Of a stretch of DNA of 64,000 nucleotides, positions 45,889-56,881 are shown piece by piece. The DNA comes from Aalborg-AAW-1 sp964458335 (GTDB lineage: Bacteria; Patescibacteriota; Gracilibacteria; Absconditabacterales; Absconditicoccaceae), in NCBI GenBank assembly GCA_964458335.1, contig CAYWIJ010000004.1, positions 13,948 to 77,947 on the forward strand. The letters are read 5' to 3'. Every line of letters begins with the position of its first letter. The stretch's first letter is position 1. The position numbers and the translations under genes were made by a program. Below the pieces are notes generated by a model that saw only the letters and a list, made by a program, of their open reading frames with translations, had not been told where the DNA came from and did not search any database.

Positions 45889-47097
45889 CTATGCTCTTCC
45901 ACTCTTTTTCTTAGTATTAAATCCTTGTAAAAGAAGTTTCTCCATATCATCTTCAATCCCAAGCATTTTTTGTAAACCTTCATGTTCACGAAGTTTTTGG
46001 ATCACTTTCTGCTCGACTTGTCTTACTCTTTCACGAGTGACATCAAATTCTTCTCCCACTTGTTCGAGCGTATATTTCGGTCCATCGATACCATATCTCA
46101 TCTTAATAATCTTCGCTTCTCTTTCATCTAACATCTTTAAGATACTATCTAAGTTTGTTCTCAGAGCTCCTGTTTCAGCTACCTGATCAGGAGTAGCTGT
46201 CTTTGTATCAGGGATCATATCACCAAGTTTATCTTTTGATCCATCTTCACCGACATCACTATCCAGAGATATATTTCCATAGATTACTTCTTCGAGTTTG
46301 TTAATTTTTTTCAATGGAAACCCAAGATGATCAGCGATTTCTTTGGAATTTGGTTCTCTTCCAAATTTTTGAAAAAGCATTGATGAAGCTTTATTATACG
46401 CACTTATCTCATCGATAAGATGAACTGGTATACGCACATGCTTGGACATATCAGCAATTGCTTTCGTAATAGATTGTTTAATCCACCATGTGGCATAGGT
46501 AGAAAATTTAAAATCTTTCTCTGGATCAAACTTTTCTATAGCCTTGATCAGACCAACATTTCATTCTTGAATCAAGTCAGAAAAACTTAATTTTGCTCCA
46601 AAAAATCTTTTTGCAATAGAGATTACTAATCTTAAGTTAGCTTCAATCAACTTTTTCTTTGCATTTTCGTCTCACCTTACAATACGACGAGCTATCGCTT
46701 TTTCTTCTTCTGCAGTTAGTAATTTAATCTTAGAGACATCATTAAAATAGAGTTTAATATAATCTTTATATTGTTTATCATTGGTTTGTACCTTATTATC
46801 GAAGAGATGAATCTGACCTATCTTTGGTCCTTGTTGTGTTACCAACAATTCAGCAGCTTCCTTCTGTAGCTGTTCTTCAATAGTAATCACCGTAATACCA
46901 AGTTTATCTGCTATATAATAGAATTTCTCTATCATCTTTGCTTTCGTATCTAAGTCATCAATCTCTTCAATCACATCTTCTTCTGCCAATGATCCAGTCT
47001 CAAAACCCTTTTCCAAAAGCGTCTGAAGTCCTTCAGAAAGATCTGCAATTTCATCTTGAAATTTATTCCAAAGATTCTTTTTTGTAGTTGTTCCCAT
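45889..47097 (-). CDS. rpoD: Primary sigma-70 factor
   Basis: A 402-residue RNA polymerase sigma subunit. Region 1.2/2: NLRLVISIAKRFFG, DLIQEGNVGLIKAIEKFDPE, FSTYATWWIKQSITKAIAD. Region 3: VRIPVHLIDEI. Region 4: REAKIIKMRYGID ... TLEQVGEEFDVTRERVRQVE. The two halves join across TGA near 46670. ATG 47097 (MGTTTKKNLW) is preferred over an upstream in-frame start. Region 1.1 is short. An array of minus-strand genes lies upstream. Confidence 0.95.
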
Positions 47098-47122
47098 ACA
47101 GAGTAACATAAGCAAATAAAAA

Positions 47123-47938
47123 TTATTTTACAATCGGATTAGCTAAGCTTCACACATCAATTTGTTTAAGATCTTCAAAACCATTATAATTATTTTTCAA
47201 AATATAGAGTGTGGTAAGTTGTTGAGAAATATTTTTTTTTGCATTAAAGTAGACGCGCTGATTGGGATTCCAAATTACATATTTTTCACCACCAGGTATA
47301 TAGGTAAGAGATCATTGTATGGGAGAAGTCTGTAATAACAGATAATCATAGAGCATTTTCTCTACATTAACACTATATAATACTCCTGAGATAGATTCTG
47401 AACTACCACTGAGATATAAAGGCAATAAAATAAGAGGAGAACTCTGGCCCAATTGATCGTCTGGATGGAGGGGAATGAATGTAGTAGTATAGATTCCATA
47501 TTCTTGATCTTTATAACGAAATTTGAATGCAGGATTCTTAAATTTCACATCTACCAAAAGTGTATTATGAGAGAATCATAAAGGAATGATAGAATCTACA
47601 TATACCATCTCCTTGATTACATCATCTATCATATGGGATACATCACCACCGAGACGAGCTGTCGAATAGTATGAACCACTATAAATATGTACAATACGAT
47701 CAAAGAGAGCAACATCATCATAGGATGCAATTGATCCTGTTGAAAACACTACTTTCTGAATCAAATAATCTGGATTATATAACCTTACTCTAATACTCTC
47801 CCATAACACTAGTCCTACAAGTAGTACAATTCCCATGACATACAAAACAATAGAACGAGGTCTGAGCAATCATGCTATCATCCTACGAAACCAATGTCAT
47901 ATTCTAATTCTATAATATCATTTTGATTTTCTTATCAT
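47123..47938 (-). CDS. FtsQ/DivIB-like single-pass membrane protein (271 aa)
   Basis: Short basic cytoplasmic part (MIRKSKGYYRIRIGHWFRR), one transmembrane helix (IVLYVMGIVLLVGLVLW), then an extracytoplasmic part beginning with a POTRA-like stretch (IQKVVFSTGSIASYDDVALF) and later a beta-rich domain. This topology and size match FtsQ/DivIB of the divisome. Sequence similarity is weak, so the name is tentative. ATG 47938 overlaps the stop of the upstream gene by 7 bases. Confidence 0.55.
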
Positions 47939-48435
47939 GTCACGAGCGAAAAGCTAATAAGGTACTTATCCAATAATGACACAACTCCTAGAGTGACGGT
48001 CAATCAAAACAAGACACCGACAATAATCTCTACTGGAGTATGTCCCAGTCTTTCTTTTAATAAAGCAATTCAACGATGATAGTGGGTATGAGTAGTATCA
48101 TTTTGTGTCATTACTTTATGCATCTCTTGTCTGATAGTATTGATATAATGAGCATGTTTTCCTGATTCATATCTTACATTCGCAGCATCATATCGCACTA
48201 AGAGTGTATATACCGTTACGACCATAGTCATCACACTAAATGGACCTTGTATCAAGATCACCATCATCAACAAACTACTCGTTAATGTACTATGGGCTGA
48301 TGGCATACCACCAGATACGAGTAAAGAACGAAATGTGGTCTTCTTACCAGAGAAAGAATCTATAATAAGCTTTATTCCTTGGGCAAGAAGCGCAACAATA
48401 AATGGAACACAATAATAAATTTGGTAGAATTCCAT
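47932..48435 (-). CDS. YuiD-like divergent PAP2 family membrane protein
   Basis: A 167-residue membrane protein. SGGMPSAHSTLTSSLLMM, RYDAANVRYESGKHAHYIN and LGHTPVEIIVGVLFG match the YuiD/DUF212 family (divergent PAP2). Function unproven; a lipid-phosphate role is inferred from the family. Continues through TGA at 48070. Its TAA overlaps the ATG of the next gene. Confidence 0.85.
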
Positions 48436-48449
48436 ACGAGTAGAAGATA

Positions 48450-48935
48450 TTATGATACTGATAAAATAGTTATTTTTCTATTTCCTGATGGTAATTTAAT
48501 TTCTCCTGATTCTCCTTTCTTTTTCCCTTCAATAGCATGTCCAATTGGAGAATCTAAAGAAATACCCATCTCTTCTCCAATAGTAACTTCACCACTTCCC
48601 ACTATTTCTACTGTAAATTCTTTATCTCCTTCTATTGCTAATTTTACAATAGAACCATATTTTACAATTGTATTTTTACCTCACTTTTTCTCTTCATCTT
48701 CTTGAATAATCTCAACATTCTCAATCATATCCTCAAGTTCAGACAATCTTCTTTGTAAAAGAGCAAGTTTTTCTTTTGCTGCATGATAATCAGAATTTTC
48801 TGACAAATCTCCTTGAGATCTTGCATCTTTAAGTACTTCTAACGTTTCAGGTACTTGTTCTTCTTTCAATGCTGTAATTTCAGAAATAATCTTTTCATAT
48901 CATTCTTGAGAAATAAGATTCTTTTTAGTAATCAT
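48450..48935 (-). CDS. greA: Transcript cleavage factor GreA
   Basis: A 161-residue protein. The N-terminal coiled coil contains DARSQGDLSENSDYHAAKEK, the GreA/GreB tip region with the acidic residues that reach the polymerase active centre. The C-terminal FKBP-like domain has ISLDSPIGHAIEGKKKGE. TGA-Gly occurs near residue 12 and at 48681. Rescues backtracked RNA polymerase. Confidence 0.95.
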
Positions 48936-48967
48936 ACAATTCTGCTACAAAAAAATAAAACATCACT

Positions 48968-49039
48968 TGGGCCATCCAAGAATCGAACTTGGATCACACC
49001 TTTCGCAAAGGTGTATTCTATCCATTAAACTAATGGCCC
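48968..49039 (-). tRNA. tRNA-Arg (anticodon GCG)
   Basis: Acceptor GGGCCAT/ATGGCCC, D-arm TTTAATGGATAGAA, anticodon stem CACCT/AGGTG with loop TTGCGAA (anticodon GCG), T-arm CCAAGTTCGATTCTTGG, discriminator A. Reads CGC and probably CGU. Most bacteria use an ACG anticodon (read as ICG) for this box, so GCG is a small oddity. Confidence 0.92.
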
Positions 49040-49093
49040 ATAACAAAGACCATTATAACTATCATCCCTATAAATTGCAAGACAGTCTTTCCT

Positions 49094-49537
49094 CTAAAAG
49101 AAGTCTCATTGTCTATTTTTATCGCTATTTCATAAGTGATGTACAAATTCCTGATTACGTTCATCGTCATCATCATATAAAAATGGCTTCATTTTTCTAT
49201 CCATATCTTCGAGAGGTTGTTGAAGATCATGAGCTAAATCTTCCATTTTATCAGAGATTTTTTTCATATGATAATAATATCTACTTAACTCTGAGACAAC
49301 ATGAGTGAGATCATCATTTTTTATATACAATCCTTCTATTTCATCTTTGAGGATAATATTTTGTTGTTCATATTCCATACGATCACGATCAGTAGCTTGG
49401 AAAGCGTGCTTTAACTCTAAATTATTTCTTCTCAATTCATTAACCAACTCTCTATCAGCAAATCTTCGGTAAAAAATTAAATAACCAATCACTCATCCCA
49501 CGAGAGTAGCGATAATTACCATCAAAATATCCATCAT
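49094..49537 (-). CDS. Single-pass membrane protein with coiled coil (147 aa)
   Basis: N-terminal helix MDILMVIIATLVGGVIGYLIF, then a long charged coiled coil to residue 115 and an acidic end (FLYDDDDERNQE). It reads through TGA to TAG at 49094. The architecture is like the N-terminus of RmuC or of a divisome/cell-shape accessory protein, but no family is assigned. The start may be ATG 49537 or 49534. Confidence 0.6.
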
Positions 49538-49594
49538 GACATCATAAAGATAAAGAAATTAGACTAATTATAATAAGAATAATCTAAAAAGCAA

Positions 49595-49618
49595 ACAAAA
49601 AAACTCCCTCAGGAGTTT
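49595..49618 (-). terminator. Terminator downstream of hup
   Basis: AAACTCC/GGAGTTT stem with a 4-base loop and a T-run on the minus strand. Confidence 0.8.
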
Positions 49619-49641
49619 CATAGTACTATAAACAATTATAA

Positions 49642-49917
49642 TTATTTGTTTACTGCTGCTTTAAGCTCTTTACCAGCTTTGAAACTAGCAACATTCATAG
49701 CTTTAATTTGGATTCTTTCTCCAGTTCTTGGATTCACTCCTTGTCTAGCAGCTCTCTTAGATACTTTGAACGTACCGAATCCTTGGATTCTTACTTCTTT
49801 ACCTTTAGAAAGAGAAGACATGATAGCATCTAAGAAAGAGTCAACAAGTTGTTTAGCTGTGTTCTTTGATACATTAAGTTGATTTGCAATTTGTGCAATA
49901 AGAGTTGTTTTAGACAT
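49642..49917 (-). CDS. hup: DNA-binding protein HU
   Basis: A 91-residue nucleoid protein: starts MSKTTLIAQIANQLNVSK, has the HU signature RIQGFGTFKVSKRAARQGVN and the DNA-binding arm PRTGERIQIKA, ends FKAGKELKAAV. No in-frame TGA. It has its own strong promoter and terminator, so it is a single-gene unit, probably highly expressed. Confidence 0.97.
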   Translation of the reverse strand: MSKTTLIAQIANQLNVSKNTAKQLVDSFLDAIMSSLSKGKEVRIQGFGTFKVSKRAARQGVNPRTGERIQIKAMNVASFKAGKELKAAVNK

Positions 49918-49952
49918 TTGATATGTTATATAGAATATAAAAACATACTAGT

Positions 49953-49981
49953 ATAATAGAAGTTTATTTATACAATTGCAA
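49953..49981 (-). promoter_or_regulatory. Sigma-70 promoter of hup
   Basis: On the minus strand TTGCAA (49981-49976) and TATTAT (49958-49953) with 17-base spacing, about 36 bases before the ATG. Confidence 0.65.
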
Positions 49982-50142
49982 GAGATTTTTACTCAAAAAT
50001 ACATCTTTTTACAATTTTTAACCTTTTTTTCATAAAAAACACTACTTTCTGACCCTTCTGAGGGAGATTTTTTGCATATTGTACGTAAACATCACACTTC
50101 ATAGAGCAATTATTTCTCTCTTCACTACCATCACTTGAGATA

Positions 50143-50715
50143 CTAAGGCATCAAATCACTGAGATTTTCTCTTAATTTTTTAATAATTCTAGAGAGTTTT
50201 TGTCTCAGATTATCATTCGTCAATCCATACATATCTGCTAAGGTATCATACGAATATTGGAGTACATATCTAGAGTGGATCAATTCTTGTGATGATTGAT
50301 CAAGTTGTTCTAATGCAGCACTAATGACTTCGCTAGTAAATTGTTGTTGAAACAGTTCTACAATATTATCTTCTTGTGCCAAATCTTCTACCATATCAGT
50401 AACGGTACCATCATCATTCACCATCTGTAAATCAGAAAATCTCAATGGTTTTGTCTTTTTGAAGTAATCTTTACAATGATTTTTTAATACTGTCCATACA
50501 AATTGTCAGAACTGATATTTTGTATCGTATTTATCTATATTATTCCAAATTTTGAGATAGACATCAGAAAGAATATCCTGTGTCTCTTCTACAGATAGAC
50601 TATAATGAGTTACAATATAACGAAAAAACTGATCCATAGTCTGCTCATAGAACTGAGCAAAAGCTAAATCATCATGATGTATAAGACGTTCTATAAATGA
50701 TTGTTCAAATTGCAT
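50143..50715 (-). CDS. ECF-like sigma-70 family factor (190 aa)
   Basis: Region 2: LAFAQFYEQTMDQFFRYIVTHY ... EETQDILSDVYLKIWNNID. Region 4: SQELIHSRYVLQYSYDTLADMYGLTNDNLRQKLSRIIKKL. The two are joined by an acidic linker. No anti-sigma gene is next to it; instead a ferredoxin gene lies 15 bases upstream on the same strand. The linker is longer than in typical ECF factors. One TGA-Gly, at the end of region 2. Confidence 0.8.
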
Positions 50716-50730
50716 ACAACCATAACAATA

Positions 50731-51051
50731 CTAAATAAGTTTTTGGAGAACAATACGATGAAATTTTCCATCACTAAATATTTCATCTTTCAATCCTCCA
50801 ATACAAGCTAAGACTTGATCATCTTCAATATCTACCAAAGGCACTGAAAGCAACCCAATATCCACATCTTCTTGTCCTTCCACAATACGACATGCACAGG
50901 TAAAACAAGCTCATGCACAGCAAGAAGTAGGCATCATGACACCAATATCTTCTGCTGCTTCTACAAAACTCTGTCCCATTTTAGGAGTAAAACTCGTCTC
51001 TACATCTCCAGATGCATCTAACACTTCAACAATCACTGTAGTATCTGACAT
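50731..51051 (-). CDS. [2Fe-2S] ferredoxin
   Basis: A 106-residue plant-type ferredoxin: VEVLDASGDVE, then PTSCCAGACFTCACRI with the C-x4-C-x2-C cluster ligands (the Gly is TGA) and VLACIGG carrying the fourth Cys. An electron carrier; partner unknown. It lies upstream of, and probably in the same unit as, the ECF-like sigma gene, an unusual pairing. Confidence 0.88.
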
Positions 51052-51145
51052 CACTATATTTTTTTACAATATACATATAAAATTCTATTTATATACTACG
51101 GAAAGAAATATCATAGTACAAGTCATTATGGTGTTATTAACAATA

Positions 51146-51314
51146 ATGCGTCATGTTGCCTTAATACGAGGTACTAGTAGAGCGAAGTGTATAGTGAAAC
51201 GAAACGAAGTCGCCTCTTACTGGAGGAATGACAGGAAACATCTTGTCTGAAGCTAATTACTACAATTAATTATAGATCCTTCGACTCCACTTCGTTACGC
51301 TCAGGATGACGAAA
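51146..51314. repeat. Type B composite repeat
   Basis: Starts CGTCATGTTGCCTTAATACG and ends TTCGACTCCACTTCGTTACG-CTCAGGATGACG. Its two ends are near-inverted and match those of the element at 37764-37956; the interior differs. It fills the 304-base gap between the ferredoxin gene and the S41 protease gene, which holds no gene. Confidence 0.65.
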
Positions 51315-51355
51315 AATTACTATTTACTCTACAAACTCACCAACACCATTATTAT

Positions 51356-52675
51356 TTAACGAACAGAAGAAAGATATTGTGACAACAATTCTTCTGCTTT
51401 CTGGAGTTGAAGATCTATTCCACTACCATAATATTTCTCTGGATCTAAATCTACTACAGTATCTGGTAAGATTCCTATCTCATGAATCGATTGTCCTGTC
51501 GGTGAAAACCATTTCCCTACGGTGAGTTTTAATGAGCCACCAAAGGTAAGATTCTGTAGAGATTGGATCGTACCTTTACCAAAAGTTCTCTGTCAGACAA
51601 TAATAGCAGTACAGTCTGAAGATAACGTTGATCATTGTCATTGTTTTTCCACGCTCAATGGGATCGATGTTTTACATCTATTCTCTCTCAATGCTAAGGC
51701 AACAATCTCACTGGCACTCGCAGAATATTCATTAGTCAATACTACCAAAGGTAACTGAGATAGCATATCACCTCATTCTGCTTTATAAGTATCATCCTTG
51801 TAAACACGATATTGTGCTTTCGTGACAATAGTGTGCTGTGGAAGGAAATGGGATGCAACTGAAACTGATTCAGGCAACAATCCTCCTCCATTACCCCTTA
51901 CATCAAGTATTACTCACTGAATCTTCTCATCAAGTAATATTTGAATTTCTTTCTTCAATTTATTGTCTGTATCATCAGCAAACACAGACAATCAGATATA
52001 CCCTATTTTTTCACCTCCTGAACCAGTAAGTACTTTAGAAGAGACTGAAGGGATCAAGATAGTATCTCTTGTTAAAGTTTTTTCAATAATCTCTAGAGTA
52101 TTGTCTGTCGTTCTTGCAAGAGTAAGATCCACTGTCGTACCTTTTGGTCCACGAATTATATCTACTACTTCATTCACGCTCATATTTTGTACACCAGTAC
52201 CATTTACTTTCATAATAATATCTAAAGGTTTTAGTCCTGCTTGTGCGGCTGGAGAAGAATGAAGCACCTCTTCTATACTAATTCATCTCTCCGTCTGTCA
52301 CAAAATCGCACCAATCCCTTCAATCGAATTTGTACCAGCAATATCATCTTGAAACTCCTTTGATTGTACTGGTGGCAAATACGATGAAAAAGGATCTCCA
52401 AGCCCACTCACAAAAGAAGATATTGCCTGACGAGACATCTTCGTCTCATCTATGGATCATGTATCATAATACTGACTCTGTATCAGAGCAAATACTTCTT
52501 CCATAGCTTTTTGGGTCTTGTTCAATGAAAAATTATCATCAAGAGTTTCTTTCATCATTCTACTAGGATCTTCTATCAATCTATACCCTCCCCATCAAGT
52601 CCATAGACATACTACCATAACTCCAAATCCTACCAATATTCATCGGAAAAATCCTGACCCACGAAATTTGAACAT
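51356..52675 (-). CDS. ctpA: C-terminal processing protease (S41 family)
   Basis: A 439-residue serine protease. Membrane anchor at residues about 10-30, PDZ domain (HSSPAAQAGLKPLDIIMKVNG ... DIIRGPKG), then the catalytic core with LDVRGNGGG, SASASEIVALAL (nucleophile Ser) and GQRTFGKGT (catalytic Lys). A short Cys/Ser-rich insert sits between the Ser helix and the Lys strand. It cleaves exported protein tails in the envelope. Many TGA-Gly, several in the catalytic core. Confidence 0.93.
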
Positions 52676-53079
52676 ATCATCAATAAATTAAGAATTGAAA
52701 ATGAAAAATTAAATAACTTGAAATTATTGGTTTCTCGATATTAGTTCTTAGTTTCTCGATATTCTAATGTACTAAATTACCAATATACTAACTAAATCTA
52801 TTCGTAATACGAAATTCGTAATCCACTAATACCTAATAACTCGGCACGTTGGGGTGTACACTCGAACCAAATACTTTCAAATAAAGAATTTGAAGCCCTT
52901 TCCACCGTGCTTATCACTCAAAGCAAACATATAAATGCTATTCATAAACTGAATGCGATATACAAAGTATAGTAATAATATATCTGATATCAATCTTTTT
53001 ACCTTAAAGTATTAATATAGTCCCTTGACTATATTTTTCATAACGGGTAATATATACTTATTTCTTATATATAACGAAC
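52676..53079. other. Gene-free region with a structured, tRNA-like element
   Basis: Positions 52700-52840 are type C repeats. Positions 52843-52914 on the minus strand fold as a closed stem GCACG/CGTGC enclosing an 8-bp hairpin (CTTCAAAT/ATTTGAAG with a 5-6 base loop) and a TTGGTTCGAGT segment like a tRNA T-loop. The D-arm is missing and the T-stem does not pair cleanly, so it is not a normal tRNA. It could be a decayed tRNA or a small structured RNA. A plus-strand promoter follows at 53025. Confidence 0.4.
53025..53053 (+). promoter_or_regulatory. Sigma-70 promoter for the 54-residue protein
   Basis: TTGACT at 53025-53030, TAATAT at 53048-53053, 17-base spacing, 27 bases before ATG 53080. 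Confidence 0.7.
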
Positions 53080-53244
53080 ATGAAAAGAATGACTGTACAA
53101 GAAGCTAGAGAACTTCTTGGTGAAGAATTTGATGTCGCTCCTGATGAAACTATTGAAAATATGATTACCTGTTACAGTGAGATTGCAAGGATCATAGTAA
53201 CAAAGATCCTTAATTGAGAAAAAGTTTTTTGATCAGACGAATAA
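53080..53244 (+). CDS. Small hypothetical acidic protein (54 aa)
   Basis: MKRMTVQEARELLGEEFDVA is followed by a helical, acidic sequence ending VFGSDE, with two TGA-Gly. It has a good promoter before it and a strong terminator after it, so it is probably a real single-gene unit. It sits at the end of the ATPase/subtilase locus on the opposite strand. No family recognised. Confidence 0.65.
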
Positions 53245-53289
53245 ATAAAAATAGAAGAATTCTCTTTTGAGAATTCTTCTATTTTTATT
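53243..53289. terminator. Strong bidirectional terminator
   Basis: An almost perfect inverted repeat of about 20 bases per arm (AAATAGAAGAATTCTC/GAGAATTCTTCTATTT) with flanking A- and T-runs, serving the 54-residue gene (+) and the AAA ATPase gene (-). Confidence 0.85.
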
Positions 53290-53304
53290 TATGTAGTTTT
53301 TATA

Positions 53305-54180
53305 CTATTGATCAGATATTTTATTTATATCATTCTCATCAATTATCATTATATCAATGTGTTTTTTTGAGTTGAAAATTTTATATTTTAATAAGTTAAT
53401 ATATTTATTTTGTATATCTGCATAACTTTTCCCTTCAAGTATATTAATATTTTTTTTCTTAATATTTTGATTTTTAAATTTAAAATTATAGCTAAACTCT
53501 AAGAAACTCAAATAAAGACTAATTTGTTCTTCTGAAGGCATTGGATAGTAAATTTTATGATCGAATCTTCTTAAAATAGCTTCATCCATATCTTCCAATC
53601 TATTAGTTGCTCAAATCACTAATATGTTTTCTCAAATTAAATCTAAGATTTGTAATAACACATTTACTGTTCTTTTTATTTCTCAATGTTCGTTAGCACT
53701 ATCCCTTGTTCTAGAAATAGCATCAAATTCATCTATAAAGAGTATAGCATCTTCATTTTTAGCTCTTGAGAAGATTTTATCTAAATTTTTAGATGTTTCT
53801 CAAAGTTTTGAAGAAATAAGATTAGCCAAGTTAACTACGAACATCTTTTTTTTCAATTCTCAAGCAATACAATATGCGCTAAGAGTTTTTCCTGTTCAAG
53901 GTGGTCAATATAACAATAGTTTGGACGTAACTGGGAGATTAAATTTTTTAATGATAGAAATATCTTTTTTTTCTTTCAATAAAAGATTAACAATTTCTCT
54001 TTGATTAGGATTTAATACTATATTTTTCAATCCCAATTCAGAAGTAGTTATTTCATATATAAGATTTTCTTGTTCAAGAGGAATATTTGAGATTTTTGAA
54101 TTTTTGACAAAATTAGTAGTTTCTTCTGAAGAAAAAACTGTTCAATAATTTCAATGAGTTACTAATTTTGCAATTTTCAT
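53305..54180 (-). CDS. AAA ATPase, IetA-like partner of the adjacent subtilase
   Basis: A 291-residue ATPase: Walker A GPPGTGKT at 92-99, with both its first and second Gly coded by TGA. Walker B is AILFIDEFDAIS, the second region of homology VIGATNRLEDMDEAILRRFD. This is the FtsH/proteasome-ATPase style of AAA domain with no protease or membrane part. The N-terminal 85 residues are divergent. The C-terminal Asn/Ile/Lys-rich part is also divergent and AT-rich. The next gene on the same strand, 55 bases upstream, encodes a subtilase; this pair is the layout of the IetAS defence system. Stop is TAG. Confidence 0.85.
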
Positions 54181-54235
54181 AATGATAAATATCATAAAAT
54201 ATTATTAGTATGTTATTATACTATAGAAACGGTTA

Positions 54236-56881
54236 TTATAAATCAATATCTTCTGTAAGAGTAATAGTATCATAAACATCGACATCAGCAAGTACACTTA
54301 CAGATACTACTATTGAATATGGAATTTTTCTTAAAGATCTAGAAATACTATTTGTAGCCTGATAATTATAATATGTACTCTGAAGAAAATCAGCACAATA
54401 TGAATCATCTTCTAAATTATCAAAGTATTCCTTTATAAGCTTCTTAATATCTTTCTCTCTATTTTTTCGTACAAAACTTTTAACCATTATGTCTAAGTTC
54501 CAATCATTATCTATAATAAGATTTCTAAAAGCAGTTGTTCTCGTAGTAATAGAAGGAATAGAAGTTTTTGGGTATCGCATTCTAGTGTGACAAGTTGAGT
54601 TTCAAGACCACTTCATTTGTTCTTTGCCATTAAATATTCAGTCTTGTGTACTATAATCATTTTTAGATCGAAAAGAAGATACTATATTTAACATATTATA
54701 TCCTATACTATCTTTTAAGTAGGGCAATCCTCTAAAAGATATAAATCAATCAAATTTAATAGTATTTTGTTCTAGAGTTTCTCTTGTTATATAATCTAGC
54801 AAATCAATTGAATGATACTGCATTGATCATAAATTTATTTTTCATTCTACGACGAATGTAAGAGAGTTTTTATCATTATAAAAAAATTTATTAAGATTAG
54901 AAATATCAACCACACCTCACCCCACATATCTCTCTTTAAGAAATTCATTTTCTTTTTGAATTATTTCATTATGGCTAAAGTTAGCTTTGTCTTTGATGTG
55001 ATCAATTCTATCATTTAATTTTTTGCTGAAAGGATGCTCATCAGTGATTTCTAGTTCAGAATCAATATTATCAGACAAGAAATGTTGTAATATCGCTTCC
55101 ACAGTCATAGCATATTTTAAGTCTGGATATAATCATATTATTTTTGCTGAAAGATGAGACACATAAGCTGTTGCATGGCTTGTTCAGCTGCAAGGATTTA
55201 AAGTCAATAAATTAAAATTAGTATCTTGTGTTGTTGAATTCCAACGCTCCCCAAGTCATAATATATCAGGTTTTGAGTATTTATTATTACTTCTTTTAAT
55301 GGAATTCCAAGCAATAATATTATTTTTAAGTGGATTGCTTATGCTTCATCTGTCATAGTGATTTTTAGATGTTCCTTTTGATACAGACAATTTTTTGTCT
55401 GTCATAATCTTAAAAGAACCAATACTTAATATATTAATAGCATCACTAGGAATATTGAGATTAGAATGTGAGAAAGTATGGAAATTTGGAGGTTTAGGTC
55501 CTTCATAATTTCCTACTGAATTTAAAACTAAAATATCTGGTTGAAAAAATAAATACTTATCAACTAAATATGAAATAAAACTAATATTATCATTATCTTT
55601 TTTAGGGACACTAATGTTTCGAGACAAATTATAAATTTTTATATTTTGATTTAATACTGCATCAGTATTATTTAAAATTCAAAAAAGAGAAGGTAAACTC
55701 CAAATACCTATTTTGGGCTTATCTGTTCAGACAAAAAGAGAATATATTCTTGCAGAAGGATATAAAGTTCTTGAAGTAAAAGCTAACTTATCATCAATAT
55801 CATAAAGTTGTTCACCGTAGGCTATTATTCCTGCCATTTGTGTAGCATGATTTCTTATTGGAATTTCATTTTTTAATTGTTCTATAGTATCTTGCTTTTG
55901 TACTATATCAACAAGCAAAGGATTTAATACATCCTTATTAAGAGCAAGACCTGAGTCTAAAAGAAATACTATTGGCAAATTTTCAATATTTTCTAATTCA
56001 AGTGGTGGGGTAGCTAATTCTTTATAAATATTAGCAGGAGCATTTTGATCATCAAATACCTTAGTAACAATTTCCATACTAAAAATAGAATCTGGAAATT
56101 CAAAAAACAATAAAAAATCATCAAAATTATTTTGAGCTCCTTCAATCGTTATATAAATTCAGTCTGCTTTAATGATTTTCTCAATTAAAGTTAAATCAAA
56201 TAATGCAACAACCTCTTTGAGATCAGTATGTAATATAGCAACATCTTCTGGAACTACAATATAATATATATTTTGATTTTCTAAATGAAGATTAAATAAA
56301 GATTTGTCTAAATGATCTAATAATTGAAATCATTTTACTAAGTTTAATGAACGTAAATTTTTATGTATATCATCTCGAGATTTTTCACTAATAATATATT
56401 CAAAAAATGCTAATAACTTTCATGAATCATGATAATTTAAAGTACAACAAAGACATGTATTATTAAAATCAAATTTTACAAATTTAAAACTAGGTAATTT
56501 TAATATTTTTTGAAAATAGTTACAAATATCTTCTCAACCTCAAGGAGTAAATACTTTATAAAAGAATATGTTCCAAGTGTTTACTTCATAGCGTTTCAAT
56601 TTTCTAAGTATATGTTCATCAAATTTTTTAGTAGCAACTACTTTTGCCTTATGTTCTATTTTATAGCTATATTTAGAATTATATTGAGCTATAGATGAAA
56701 CAATAGGAGTTTTCCATCTATCATAGATTACACTATCAAGTTCCTCTTCTTCTTGCTCTTCTTCTATATCTTCTATCGAAGGAGATCTTCAACCTCACAT
56801 ACGAGAATATCTAACAGTATTACTGATGACAGTTGCATCAAGTTGTAATAATTTATGTTTCCTTTCTTGAAAATCTGACAT
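54236..56881 (-). CDS. Subtilisin-like serine protease, IetS-like (881 aa)
   Basis: An S8-family protease with a long N-terminal domain (about 300 residues). Catalytic Asp309 in IVFLLDSGLAL, His345 in IRNHATQMAGIIA, Asn region ILVLNSVGNYEG, and Ser568 in CSGTSHATAYVS, where the Gly before Thr-Ser is TGA. The C-terminal 300 residues end KIPYSIVVSVSVLADVDVYD, as in Y4bN/IetS-type subtilases. No signal peptide, so it is cytoplasmic, unlike secreted subtilases. All four short ORFs visible in this stretch lie in one frame. Probably cleaves a protein under control of the AAA ATPase. Confidence 0.87.

Noticed and set aside
52843..52914. A functional tRNA gene
   Set aside because: No D-arm and no clean T-stem, so it was listed only as a structured element.
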